From Acidobacteriota bacterium (GTDB lineage: Bacteria > Acidobacteriota > Blastocatellia > Pyrinomonadales > Pyrinomonadaceae), in contig JAHBSL010000014.1 of assembly GCA_019639135.1 (NCBI GenBank), positions 1-64,000 of the forward strand: a DNA stretch of 64,000 nucleotides, given 5' to 3'. The notes under the pieces were generated by a model that was given only the letters and a program-made list of their open reading frames with translations, did no database searches and was not told where the DNA came from. Made by a program: the position numbers and the translations under genes. This document shows positions 33,395-43,894 of the stretch, piece by piece. Each line of letters opens with the position of its first letter. Position 1 is the first letter of the stretch.

Positions 33395-35245
33395 GTGACG
33401 CTCGACGAGAAGTTAAAGAACTTACCCACCGCCGCCGGGATCTATATCCACAAGAACTCGGCAGGCAAGATACTTTACGTCGGCAAGGCAAAGAACCTCC
33501 GCAACCGCGTCCGCTCTTACTTTCAGGCAAGCCGGAACCTCGATTGGAAGACCCAGCAACTCGTCCGCCAGATCGCCGACTTCGAATTCATCGTCGTCGA
33601 TAGCGAGGTCGAAGCCCTCGTTCTTGAGTCGAACCTGATCAAAAAGCACAAGCCGCGGTTTAACGTGATGCTCAAGGATGACAAGCAGTATCCGCATCTG
33701 AAGCTGACGAATGAACCGTTTCCGAAGGTCGTCCTGACCCGCCGCGTGGTCAAGGACGGCGGCAACTATTACGGCCCGTTCCTTCCCGTAACCCTTGCCA
33801 GAAAGACACTTAACCTGATCAACCGAACGTTTCAGCTCCGCACCTGCGAGATCGAGATCGATGGCCGCCTGCCGCGGCCTTGCCTTGAGTATCATCTCAA
33901 GCGGTGCCTCGGCCCGTGTGTCAAGGGGCTTTGTACACAGAAGGAATACGAGGAAGCGGCTCGCGATGTGAAGCTGCTGCTCGAAGGCAAGAATAAGGAA
34001 CTCGCCGAGCAGCTCGAGCAGCGAATGTGGCGGTTTGCCGAGGAAGATAAATACGAACTTGCGGCGAAGTTTCGCGACCTGCACCGAACGGTCCTTCAAC
34101 TCGCCGATCAGCAAAAGATGGCGATCACGGCCGAACGCGATATCGACATCTTCGGCTTCTATCGCGAAAATCAACGCCTCGCACTTCAGCTTTTCACGAT
34201 GCGCGAAGGGCGTATCGTCGGCCGCCGGGAGTTCTTCTGGGAAGACCTGCCTGAGGATGACACCTTTGATGCGTCGGAGTTCCTCGGCGACGTTTTGCTT
34301 CAGTATTATTCGACAGATTTCGTCCCGCTTGAGATCCACGTCCCGCAGGATTTTGAGGACCGCCAGCCGCTCGAACAGCTTTTGACCGAACGCCGCGGCC
34401 GCCGGGTGAAGATCCTCGACCCCAAACGCGGCCGCAAAAAGGAACTGATCACGCTCGTCGAAAAGAATGCGAAGATCGCCTTCGAGCAGCGTTTCCGCGT
34501 GCTCAAACCGGATTCGGAGAAAGTGCTCGGCGAGTTGCAGGAGGTGCTCGAACTTTCGTATTTTCCCGAGCGGATCGAATCGTTCGATATCTCGAACATC
34601 TCCGGAGCAGAGAACGTTGCCGGCATCGTCGTTTTCGAGAATGCACGACCGGCCCGCTCGCTCTATCGCCGCTTCATCATCAAAACGGTAGATGGCAGCA
34701 ACGACGTCGCCTCGATGCAAGAGGCCGTCCTACGGCGTTACCGGCGAATGATGGAAGAAGGCGGCCGGCTGCCTGAGCTTGTATTCATCGACGGCGGAAA
34801 GGGTCAGCTAGCGGCCGCCGCCGCGGCGATGCGAGAACTCGACCTTGAACAGATCATGCTCGTCGGGCTGGTCAAGCCGCCCAAGAGGCACAACGAGATC
34901 TCGCACTTGCTGGTTCATGGCCGCGAGGATCGTCCGATACCATTCGACCGCAACTCGCTGGCATTCCGGTTGATCCTGCAAATACGCGAGGAGACGCACA
35001 AGACGGCGGTCGAATTTCACCGCAAGCGTCGGGAAAAGCGTGATTTCACGTCCGAACTTTCTGCGATTCCCGGTATCGGCGAAAAGCGTAAGATGCGACT
35101 GCTGAAAAACTTCGGATCGATCGAACGTATCGCCAAAGCTTCGCTCGAGGAACTCCGTCCGTTTCTAGGCGAAAAGGCTGCATCTGCGGTCGTAGAACAC
35201 TTCGACCGGCAGCGCAGCCTCGCCAAAGGTTCGACCGACGATTAG
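33395..35245 (+). CDS. uvrC: Excinuclease ABC subunit C
   Basis: Makes the dual incisions of nucleotide excision repair together with UvrA and UvrB. The N-terminal GIY-YIG nuclease domain is AGIYIHKNSAGKILYVGKAKNLRNRVRSYF; a UVR domain (about 205-240, FAEEDKYELAAKFRDL) binds UvrB; the RNase H-like domain has FDISNISGAENVAG; tandem helix-hairpin-helix motifs end the protein (LSAIPGIGEKRKMRLLKNFG). Length is 616 residues, full size. The start is GTG at 33395, since ATG two bases before is followed at once by a stop. It overlaps the convergent hypothetical gene by 4 nt. Confidence 0.97.
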   Translation: MTLDEKLKNLPTAAGIYIHKNSAGKILYVGKAKNLRNRVRSYFQASRNLDWKTQQLVRQIADFEFIVVDSEVEALVLESNLIKKHKPRFNVMLKDDKQYPHLKLTNEPFPKVVLTRRVVKDGGNYYGPFLPVTLARKTLNLINRTFQLRTCEIEIDGRLPRPCLEYHLKRCLGPCVKGLCTQKEYEEAARDVKLLLEGKNKELAEQLEQRMWRFAEEDKYELAAKFRDLHRTVLQLADQQKMAITAERDIDIFGFYRENQRLALQLFTMREGRIVGRREFFWEDLPEDDTFDASEFLGDVLLQYYSTDFVPLEIHVPQDFEDRQPLEQLLTERRGRRVKILDPKRGRKKELITLVEKNAKIAFEQRFRVLKPDSEKVLGELQEVLELSYFPERIESFDISNISGAENVAGIVVFENARPARSLYRRFIIKTVDGSNDVASMQEAVLRRYRRMMEEGGRLPELVFIDGGKGQLAAAAAAMRELDLEQIMLVGLVKPPKRHNEISHLLVHGREDRPIPFDRNSLAFRLILQIREETHKTAVEFHRKRREKRDFTSELSAIPGIGEKRKMRLLKNFGSIERIAKASLEELRPFLGEKAASAVVEHFDRQRSLAKGSTDD

Positions 35246-35964
35246 GGCTCGTCACATTCCTCTGTTACACGTGTGAACAGCTTGCGAAACTCCTTGAAAT
35301 ATTCGCCGTTCGATGACCGCTCGTCGTATTCGATCTCCGCATTGGCACAGTTCCACCAACCGAACGACATCGTCTCGACCAAGGCGAACTCAAGCCTCTG
35401 CGGCGAACGCATCTCCTCATCAAACCGCCGCTGCAGGCGTGCCGGGTCGGAGTTCTTCGACTGCGAATCGAGGTTTACCGCCCGCCAGGCAGCGAGAAGG
35501 CTTTCACCGCCGGCAATGATCGGCTCGGCAAATTTGGTCTTGCAGGCGGCCGCCGCAGGATACTCGCGAAGCACTTCCGGCTTCGTGTATGCACGCATGG
35601 TCAGCCGTGCCAAGCGATAGACCTGTTCGATCTCTTTCAGTCGTTCCGCTCGAGCTACCTGCCAATATGGCGTATCGATGATGTCCAGATTCTCAAGCTC
35701 GGACTTGACCGCATTGTATTCCCTATCAAGCTTGGCCGTATCGAGCTCCGCGATCTCGCTGAAGTTCCAAACTGTCGCACCGACCGAACTCAACGAAAGA
35801 TCGCCGGGCGTCAGCAGCCTCGCCGTGTTTCGAAGCTTTGCCTCCGAATACTTCCGCGAATCGTAAGTTCCCTTGAACGTGCAAAGCTCGTCCGTCCATT
35901 CAAATGTCCTCGTCTGCGCATAGGCAGACGGAACCAGCAACAAGAATAGCAGTACGAATTTCAT
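35242..35964 (-). CDS. Exported protein of unknown function
   Basis: A 240-residue protein with a clear signal peptide (MKFVLLFLLLVPSAYAQ) beginning at the ATG at 35964, where AAAGGGAAA lies upstream. The mature part is mainly helical and charged, begins TRTFEWTDELCTFKGTYDS and contains four cysteines (ELCTF, AACKT, NCANA, EECDE) that could form two disulfides in the periplasm. No family was recognised. It is a single gene between uvrC and the antiporter, both of which are in other orientations or transcripts. Confidence 0.75.
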   Translation of the reverse strand: MKFVLLFLLLVPSAYAQTRTFEWTDELCTFKGTYDSRKYSEAKLRNTARLLTPGDLSLSSVGATVWNFSEIAELDTAKLDREYNAVKSELENLDIIDTPYWQVARAERLKEIEQVYRLARLTMRAYTKPEVLREYPAAAACKTKFAEPIIAGGESLLAAWRAVNLDSQSKNSDPARLQRRFDEEMRSPQRLEFALVETMSFGWWNCANAEIEYDERSSNGEYFKEFRKLFTRVTEECDEP

Positions 35965-36056
35965 AAATTTCCCTTTAGATGACGCAGCCACCGCGAGATT
36001 TTGCATTCCCTCAGCCGTCAAAAACTACGACTCATATTGCTGTCCAGTTCGGACAT

Positions 36057-38093
36057 TTAAGCGTTGAAACCACCTATGGTTTGTTCCGCAGCGATCTCAG
36101 TCGGATTGATGATCTGGATCGCTTTGTCGAGATCTTCCCTCGTACCGAGAATGACGACCGCATCGTTTCGGCAGAGTTTATAATCGGCCCCAGGGCTGAT
36201 CTTCGTTTCGCCCTCGTGCTGAACTGCGATCACCGTAGCTCCCGTTTTCCCGCGCAGGTCGAGCTCGCCTAGTGTTTTGCCGATTATCGGCGAGGCCTCG
36301 TTCACTCTGATGCTTTCTGTCGAGGCCGCATCGAGGGCGACATTGACGGCCTCTGTTCGCTCGGCCGGCATGTTCGGGCTTCGGAGCATCTCATAGCCCT
36401 GCCGGCGGATCCGATCGATCTGATGTTCGATCACATTCCTGGCGAAGCCGTAGCGGTGCAAAACCCGTGAAAAGATCTCGATGCTCGTTTCGAACTCCTC
36501 CGGGATGACCTCGTTTGCGCCCAGTTCGTATAGCTCGGTGATTTCCGTTACATATCGCGTCCGCACGATTATGTATATGTCCTCGTTGAGTTGCCTGGCC
36601 TGTTTGACCGTAAGCCTGGCTGCCTGAGGGTCTGACATCGCAAGCACCAAAGCCGAGGCTCGATCGATCATGGCATGCTTGAGCACCTCGCGACGTGTGG
36701 CGTCGCCAAAATTTATCTTCTCGCCAAGCGCTTTGGCATTCTTGACGACATCCGGGTTCAGTTCAAGCACCGTGTAGTGCACACCTACCGACCGCAGTAC
36801 ACGCGAAAGATTTCTCCCGTTCAGACCGTAGCCTACAATGATCACATGTTCATTCAATCCGCCGCTGGATGTAACATGTGCTTCATCATCCTCAGTATTC
36901 TCAAGCCCGCGGAATCGGCCATCCTTCAAAATGCCTTGTACAATTGACCCTATCGACGGAGCATAAGATATCAGAAATGGCGTCGCGATCATCGTAATGA
37001 TCGAAGCTGCAAGAAATATCTGGTAGTCCGTGTCGGGCATCAGGCCTTGGCCGCGTCCGGTCTTTGCGAGCACAAACGAGAATTCGCCGATCTGTGCCAG
37101 TCCGACCGCCGCCGTAACCGCTACTCGCTGCGGGTTGCCCAGCAGTTTGACGATACCCCAGATGATCAGTGCCTTTCCGATCATCAACCCGCCCACCAGC
37201 AACGCGACGCTACCGATGTTCTGTACGAAGGAGCCAAGCGAAAGCAGCATTCCCATCGAGACAAAAAAGAGGCTGTTGAAAACGTCGCGGAAGGGCAAGA
37301 TCTCCGTTGTCGCCTGGTGGTTAAAATCCGTATCGGCAAGTACGACGCCGGCGATAAAAGCCCCAAGTGCGAGTGAAAGCCCAAATTGGAACGTTACCCA
37401 CGAAAGCCCGAGACAGAGCAGAACGATTGTCAGAAGAAACACCTCGGTGCTCCGCATTCTGACCACCTGTTTTAAGAACGGCGGTATCAAAAGCCACGCT
37501 AACAGGACGATGACTATCAACGACCCGAGCGAGGCACCGAGATCCAGGAGGATCGATGTAAATGAAACGATGTCCTTTCCGCCGAGGATCGGAATGACCA
37601 GCAGCATCAGAACGACGCAGATGTCCTGAAAAAGCAGAATACCGATCGCCGCCCGACCGTGGGGCGAATCGACCTCCTGCCGGTCAACGTAACTTTTCAA
37701 GACTATCGCTGTGCTCGAAAGGGCGATCAAAAACCCGAAGAAGATCGCTTGCGTCACCTCTCTCCCGAGCGAAGTTGCGATCAAAGCCGTTACAAGTACC
37801 GTTATCCCGACCTGAAGTCCGCCGCCGATCAGCACGAGGGTCTTCATCTCGCGTAACTTTCGGATCGAGAACTCGAGCCCGATGGTGAATAGCAAAAGCA
37901 TCACGCCGATCTCGGCAAGTATCTCGATACCCTCAAGCTCACGAATAAATCCCAGCCCGTAGGGGCCGATCGCGATGCCCGTCAGCATCAACCCAACGAG
38001 CAGTGGCAGCTTAAGCCGCAGGCAAAGATACGCCACCGGCAGCGAAGCGAGGATGATCACCAAAAAATCCCTGAAGAGCTCGGGCGTGTGCAT
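36057..38093 (-). CDS. KefB-like monovalent cation:proton antiporter (CPA2)
   Basis: Membrane antiporter or K+ efflux protein of 678 residues. Residues 1-390 carry about 12 transmembrane helices with LPLLVGLMLTGIAIGPYGLG, ALSSTAIVLK, FQDICVVLML and LALGAFIAGVVLADTDF as CPA2 signatures. Residues about 415-535 form a TrkA-N (RCK) domain (HVIIVGYGLNGRNLSRVL, with NAD-binding Gly motif and INFGDATRREVL), and about 595-665 a TrkA-C domain (IIGKTLGELDLRGKTGATV). This architecture fits ligand-gated K+/H+ exchange; glutathione gating is improbable if the organism uses bacillithiol, so the thiol ligand is open. Confidence 0.92.
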   Translation of the reverse strand: MHTPELFRDFLVIILASLPVAYLCLRLKLPLLVGLMLTGIAIGPYGLGFIRELEGIEILAEIGVMLLLFTIGLEFSIRKLREMKTLVLIGGGLQVGITVLVTALIATSLGREVTQAIFFGFLIALSSTAIVLKSYVDRQEVDSPHGRAAIGILLFQDICVVLMLLVIPILGGKDIVSFTSILLDLGASLGSLIVIVLLAWLLIPPFLKQVVRMRSTEVFLLTIVLLCLGLSWVTFQFGLSLALGAFIAGVVLADTDFNHQATTEILPFRDVFNSLFFVSMGMLLSLGSFVQNIGSVALLVGGLMIGKALIIWGIVKLLGNPQRVAVTAAVGLAQIGEFSFVLAKTGRGQGLMPDTDYQIFLAASIITMIATPFLISYAPSIGSIVQGILKDGRFRGLENTEDDEAHVTSSGGLNEHVIIVGYGLNGRNLSRVLRSVGVHYTVLELNPDVVKNAKALGEKINFGDATRREVLKHAMIDRASALVLAMSDPQAARLTVKQARQLNEDIYIIVRTRYVTEITELYELGANEVIPEEFETSIEIFSRVLHRYGFARNVIEHQIDRIRRQGYEMLRSPNMPAERTEAVNVALDAASTESIRVNEASPIIGKTLGELDLRGKTGATVIAVQHEGETKISPGADYKLCRNDAVVILGTREDLDKAIQIINPTEIAAEQTIGGFNA

Positions 38094-38216
38094 AGTTTGC
38101 TCAAATCTTACAGCACAAATGTCGGCGCGTCATCTCGTCTTAATATCACCCGCATATGCTTGGGAAAGAGGTCCCGGAGGAATAAAAAGGGCAGAGGGTG
38201 TGGTTAAATACTGGTG

Positions 38217-39743
38217 ATGCATCAAAACAAGAAGCAAGCTGAGCCGTGTGTGATGATGATCTTCGGCGCAACCGGAGACCTGACGAAGCGCAAGCTCTTT
38301 CCCGCGATCTATAACCTGGCAAAGGATGGGCATATTCCGGACAGCTTCGCCGTGATCGGCATTGGCCGACAGGAACTGACGAGCGAGGAGTTTCGCGGGC
38401 AGATCTTGGATGATCTGCGCGAATTCACCCCGAACGGGGCCGACGAAGATCTGCTGAACTGGTTCGAGCAGCGGACGTATTACACCGGCGGCGATTTTGA
38501 TGACGACAAGCAGCTTTTCGGTGATATCAAGGATCTCGCGTCGAAGGTGTGCGCTGAGCACAATATCCCCGCGAACTTCTTTTACTACATGGCGATCCCA
38601 CCCGGGCTGTTTGCCAATGTCGCCCGAAAGATCGTCGATAACGGTCTCGGCCGCGAAGAGAACGGCAATTGGCGGCGGTTCGTCTTTGAAAAGCCCTTCG
38701 GCCACGATCTCGAGTCAGCAAAGGCGTTGAACGCCGATCTCCTAAGGATGCTCGACGAACGGCAGATCTACCGCATCGACCACTACCTCGGGAAAGAAAC
38801 GGTGCAGAATCTGCTCGTTTTTCGCTTCGGCAACAGCATTTTCGAGCCGATCTGGAACCGCAATTATGTTGACAACATTCAGATCACCGTCGCCGAAAAG
38901 CTCGGCGTCGAAGGCCGCGGCGGCTACTACGAAAAGGCCGGAGCCCTGCGGGATATGATCCCAAACCACATATTTCAGCTCGTGACGCTCACCGGAATGG
39001 AACCGCCCGTTTCGTTTGACGCCGATTCCGTCCGCGATGAGCAGGCGAAGATCCTGCAGGCGATAAAGTGCTTTTCGCCCGAGGAGGCACTGAGTTGTGC
39101 GGTCCGCGGACAGTATGGCGAAGGCGAGGTAGATGGTACCCGCGTGCCGGCATATCGTAGCGAGGAAAGCGTTTCGCCCGACTCCTCGACCGAGACCTAC
39201 GCCGCATTGAAACTCTCGATCGATAACTGGCGTTGGGCCGACGTGCCATTTTATATCCGCACCGGCAAGCGAATGGCGACGCGCCACTCGAGTATCGTAG
39301 TTCAGTTCAAGAAAGCTCCTTTTATGCTCTTTCGCGATACGCCCATCGAGCGGCTGACGACGAACCGCATCGAGATCCACATCCAGCCGGACGAGGGAAT
39401 CACGCTCCACTTCGGGGCAAAGATCCCCGGCCCGATCGTCCAGATGGGCGCCGTCGATATGGACTTCAACTACGTTGACCACTTCGGCGAACAGATCTCG
39501 ACCGGCTATGAACGCCTGCTCTTTGACTGCATGATCGGCGACGCAACGCTCTTTCAGCGTGCCGATATGGTCGAGGCAAGCTGGGCCATCGTTTCGCCGA
39601 TCCTCGACGTTTGGGCCGCCGTTCTGCCGCGTTCTTTCCCGAATTATCCGTCGGGCAGTTGGGGCCCCGCCGAAGCCGATGATCTGCTCGCAAAGGACGG
39701 CCGACGGTGGAAAAACACCGAACATCGCACCGATGGCGTTTGA
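38217..39743 (+). CDS. zwf: Glucose-6-phosphate 1-dehydrogenase
   Basis: First step of the oxidative pentose phosphate pathway; main NADPH source for thiol and ene-reductases. Signatures: nucleotide site [20 protein letters not shown], the active-site segment [13 protein letters not shown] (with catalytic His further on), [12 protein letters not shown], and [14 protein letters not shown]. At 508 residues it is full length. The ATG at 38217 is preferred over the GTG just before it. The upstream intergenic region of 120 nt is shared with the divergent antiporter. Confidence 0.97.
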   Translation: MHQNKKQAEPCVMMIFGATGDLTKRKLFPAIYNLAKDGHIPDSFAVIGIGRQELTSEEFRGQILDDLREFTPNGADEDLLNWFEQRTYYTGGDFDDDKQLFGDIKDLASKVCAEHNIPANFFYYMAIPPGLFANVARKIVDNGLGREENGNWRRFVFEKPFGHDLESAKALNADLLRMLDERQIYRIDHYLGKETVQNLLVFRFGNSIFEPIWNRNYVDNIQITVAEKLGVEGRGGYYEKAGALRDMIPNHIFQLVTLTGMEPPVSFDADSVRDEQAKILQAIKCFSPEEALSCAVRGQYGEGEVDGTRVPAYRSEESVSPDSSTETYAALKLSIDNWRWADVPFYIRTGKRMATRHSSIVVQFKKAPFMLFRDTPIERLTTNRIEIHIQPDEGITLHFGAKIPGPIVQMGAVDMDFNYVDHFGEQISTGYERLLFDCMIGDATLFQRADMVEASWAIVSPILDVWAAVLPRSFPNYPSGSWGPAEADDLLAKDGRRWKNTEHRTDGV

Positions 39744-39785
39744 TTTCTAGCCGAGTGAAAGATTAAGATTCCGTCTATCCATTCT

Positions 39786-41105
<1,320 letters not shown>

Positions 41106-41157
41106 CACCCAAGCGGTTGTGATATACTGCTTGCAAATATCAATGGAGGTACCCGAT

Positions 41158-41817
41158 ATGAGCATACGTCTCGGAGACGAAGCACCGAATTTTACGGCCC
41201 AAACGACCCAGGGCGAAATAAATTTCCACGAATGGCTCGGCGATAGCTGGGGCGTCCTTTTCTCGCACCCGAAGGACTATACGCCGGTTTGCACCACCGA
41301 ACTCGGAATGGCCGCGAAGATGAAGCCGGATTTTGAGAAGCGTAATGTGAAGATCATCGGCCTGAGCGTCGATCCGCTCGATTCGCACATGGGCTGGGAA
41401 AAGGACATCGAGGAGACGCAAGGAACGGCCGTTAACTTCCCGATGATAGCCGACAGCGACCGCAAGGTTTCGGACCTTTACGGCATGATCCACCCGAACG
41501 CGAGCGACACATTCACCGTTCGTTCGGTGTTCGTCATCGGCCCGGATAAGAAAGTAAAGCTTACACTTACGTATCCGGCCTCGACCGGCCGCAACTTCGA
41601 CGAACTGCTGCGGGTCATCGATTCGCTTCAGCTAACGGCGAACTACAGCGTAGCGACGCCCGTAAACTGGAAGGACGGCGACGACTGCATCATCGTTCCG
41701 GCGGTCTCGAATGAAGATGCGAAGGAGAAATTCCCGGCCGGTTGGAAGGAACTGAAACCCTATCTCCGCGTAACGCCGCAGCCGAACAAGGTGAAAGGCG
41801 AGGGCCAATCCGCATAG
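41158..41817 (+). CDS. 1-Cys peroxiredoxin (Prx6 type)
   Basis: Cytosolic peroxidase of 219 residues. The peroxidatic Cys is in HPKDYTPVCTTELG (about residue 45), and SVDPLDSHMGWEKDIEE and the long C-terminal extension (VATPVNWKDGDDCIIVP) mark the Prx6 group, in which the sulfenic acid is reduced by an external thiol. A second Cys occurs in DDCIIVP but not at a 2-Cys resolving site. The ATG at 41158 has GGAGGT at 41145-41150; a long frame upstream overlaps the CorC gene and is not real. The external reductant may be thioredoxin or bacillithiol; this is inference. Confidence 0.95.
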   Translation: MSIRLGDEAPNFTAQTTQGEINFHEWLGDSWGVLFSHPKDYTPVCTTELGMAAKMKPDFEKRNVKIIGLSVDPLDSHMGWEKDIEETQGTAVNFPMIADSDRKVSDLYGMIHPNASDTFTVRSVFVIGPDKKVKLTLTYPASTGRNFDELLRVIDSLQLTANYSVATPVNWKDGDDCIIVPAVSNEDAKEKFPAGWKELKPYLRVTPQPNKVKGEGQSA

Positions 41818-41870
41818 TCGCGACAAAGATCAATGAGAGAAAAGGCGGTCTCGCGGCCACCTTCCCATTT

Positions 41871-42377
41871 ATGAAGCTGACCGCCGAAACTGAAAACGGC
41901 TCGTTGCCGATAGAATTTCGCCGCGAGGGCGATCGCGTTGCTGCGATCATCGACGGTCGGGCATATGACCTTGAGGTCTCCGAACCTGAACCCGGCGTTT
42001 TCCTTTTCAAGCATGAGGGCCTCATTTTCGAGGCGTCTGCGATCCGCGACCCGGCCGCACGCTCTGTCTTTACCGTCTCGCTAAAGGGCCGCGAACACAG
42101 TTTCACCATCATCGACCCGAAGCGGCTTCGCGGCTCGGGTTCGGGCGATGCTCAAGCCGATGGGTTTGCCGAGATCAGGACCGCGATGCCGGGCAAGGTT
42201 GTTCGCGTTCTCGCCGCCGCTGGTGATTCAGTCGAGAAAGGTGACGGCGTCGTCGTCGTCGAGGCGATGAAAATGCAGAACGAACTCAAGTCGCCGATCA
42301 CCGGCACCGTTAAGACCGTTACCGCAATTGAGGGAGCGACCGTCTCGGCAGGTGAGGTCCTTGCGACCATTGAATAG
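41871..42377 (+). CDS. Biotinyl-domain protein (carboxylase BCCP-like)
   Basis: A 168-residue protein with a C-terminal biotinyl domain. The biotin-attachment motif is VVVEAMKMQNELKSP, preceded by RTAMPGKVVRVLAAAGDSVEKGD; the N-terminal 90 residues (LPIEFRREGDRVAAIIDGRAYDLEV) match the beta-barrel part seen in acyl-CoA carboxylase biotin subunits. No carboxylase or carboxyltransferase gene is adjacent, so it may be a split subunit of an enzyme encoded elsewhere. The ATG at 41871 has no clear ribosome binding site; translation could be coupled to the peroxiredoxin gene that ends 53 nt before. Confidence 0.85.
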   Translation: MKLTAETENGSLPIEFRREGDRVAAIIDGRAYDLEVSEPEPGVFLFKHEGLIFEASAIRDPAARSVFTVSLKGREHSFTIIDPKRLRGSGSGDAQADGFAEIRTAMPGKVVRVLAAAGDSVEKGDGVVVVEAMKMQNELKSPITGTVKTVTAIEGATVSAGEVLATIE

Positions 42378-42417
42378 CTGCGAGATCTAAGCGCGTTAAT
42401 TACTCGGCAAAGCCTCG

Positions 42418-43887
42418 TTAAGCGATCCTTTCATCAATGGTCCGCTGGAGGACCATCTGTGCATTATCCAGATGTGCCCTGGTTCTTAAAAGCCACTCCG
42501 AATCAATTTCGGCCGTATCCAACTCTACTCGAAGGGCTCGCTGGGTCTCCGAAGGAGCAGGGCCGCCATAGATCGTGCGTACGGCGACGAAATTCTCCGG
42601 GCTAACGGCCGCGGCAAGTTCCTCAGGAGAAAGTTCAAGCTCGTGGCCGAGTACGTCCATCGCCGCCTCCTGAATGATCTCATGCGTTACGTCGCTGCCG
42701 GCCTCGATCGCCAGCCGAACGCTCTTTCCAACGATCTTATGCGAAAGGCTGAAGGGCAGATTCTCCCGGCGGACGATAGTATCGGCAAGCTCGGTAACGG
42801 CGATGAAATTCTCGCCCGCACGCCGCCGGAGATTTTCCGTATCGAACCGTGCCGAGCGCAACGTGTGGCCAAAAAGCGAAACCGCCCGATCGGCATCACG
42901 CATCGCGTTGAAGATCAGCGGCTGAAGGTCGTCCTCAACATCGTTTATATCGCCAAATGGCGTGTTGTGGACCGCCGTGAAAACACCGAGCGTTTGCCCG
43001 AGGGCCTTGCTCCCTATCGCCCGAATGTGCTCAAGGGCGACCGGGTTCCGCTTCTGCGGCATTATCGATGAGCCCTGAACGTAGCCGTCCGGGAGGCGAA
43101 TGGCATTGAACTCGACCATCGCCATCTGCATGAATTCTTGCGCAAATTTGCCGATGTTGACGAGCAGTGCGGCCACCGCCCCGAGCGTTTCGGTGAAATA
43201 ATCGACCGAAGCGATCGAGCCGTAGCTGTTCACGGTCGGCTCCGAAAACCCTAGAAGCTCGGCAACGCGATGGCGGTCGATCGGGAATCCGCTGGTCGTT
43301 ATCGCCCCCGCCCCGAGCGGCGAGCGGTTCATATTCTCGAAAGCGGCTCGCAGCCTGCGAATATCACGTCCGAGGTTCTCGGACATCGCCAAGAGGAAAT
43401 GGGCGAGCGTCGTCGGCTGGGCCGGCTGCGTATGCGTATATGCCGGCATAACGGTCTCGTGATGCTCGGCGACAAGTTCGTTAAAGACCCTGCGGAGTTC
43501 AACAGCGGAGCCGATCAGCTTGAGGCAAAGTTCGCGGAGACGAAGCCTGTAAATGGTGACGTCAATGTCGTTACGGCTGCGAGCGGTGTGCAGCTTGCCC
43601 GCCGTTTCGGCATCGCAGTGCTTCCCGATCTCTTGCTGGATCAGGTAGAAAACGTCTTCGAACGTGCCGTCATATTCCCTCGCCTTGATCGCATTGAAAT
43701 CAAGCCGCCGGAGTGCCTTGAGTATGGCCCTCAGCTCGTCGGGCGAAATGATGCCCTGCTCGCCGAGCATCAACGCATGGGCAAGGTCAACTTGATGATA
43801 GCCATCAAGAAAATATCGTTTTGCGTCTTCAAAACAGTCCGCGAGTACATTGTCTTTGTACCCGCGGGCCGGAAATTTCTCTTCCAT
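42418..43887 (-). CDS. Argininosuccinate lyase-family protein (ArgH paralogue)
   Basis: Fumarase/aspartase-superfamily lyase of 489 residues, which in this superfamily eliminates fumarate from a succinyl adduct. Motifs: KLHTARSRNDID, YTHTQPAQPTTLAHF with the catalytic His region, and the signature GSSIMPQKRNPVALEHIR. It is longer than usual ArgH (about 460) and lacks the classical WGGRF start; the C-terminal YGGPAPSETQRAL also differs from ArgH. It is the last gene of the SSS-symporter/PIG-L operon (7 nt after PIG-L), with no arginine genes nearby, so a catabolic role on another succinyl adduct is possible; true ArgH is not excluded. Confidence 0.85.
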   Translation of the reverse strand: MEEKFPARGYKDNVLADCFEDAKRYFLDGYHQVDLAHALMLGEQGIISPDELRAILKALRRLDFNAIKAREYDGTFEDVFYLIQQEIGKHCDAETAGKLHTARSRNDIDVTIYRLRLRELCLKLIGSAVELRRVFNELVAEHHETVMPAYTHTQPAQPTTLAHFLLAMSENLGRDIRRLRAAFENMNRSPLGAGAITTSGFPIDRHRVAELLGFSEPTVNSYGSIASVDYFTETLGAVAALLVNIGKFAQEFMQMAMVEFNAIRLPDGYVQGSSIMPQKRNPVALEHIRAIGSKALGQTLGVFTAVHNTPFGDINDVEDDLQPLIFNAMRDADRAVSLFGHTLRSARFDTENLRRRAGENFIAVTELADTIVRRENLPFSLSHKIVGKSVRLAIEAGSDVTHEIIQEAAMDVLGHELELSPEELAAAVSPENFVAVRTIYGGPAPSETQRALRVELDTAEIDSEWLLRTRAHLDNAQMVLQRTIDERIA

Positions 43888-43894
43888 TTAACTT

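Noticed and set aside
33422..34720. 432-codon open frame antisense to uvrC, and similar long antisense frames at 1211-2113, 3903-4847 and 38742-39725
   Set aside because: They lie wholly or mostly over strongly supported genes, have no recognisable domains or ribosome sites, and reflect GC-rich codon use on the opposite strand.
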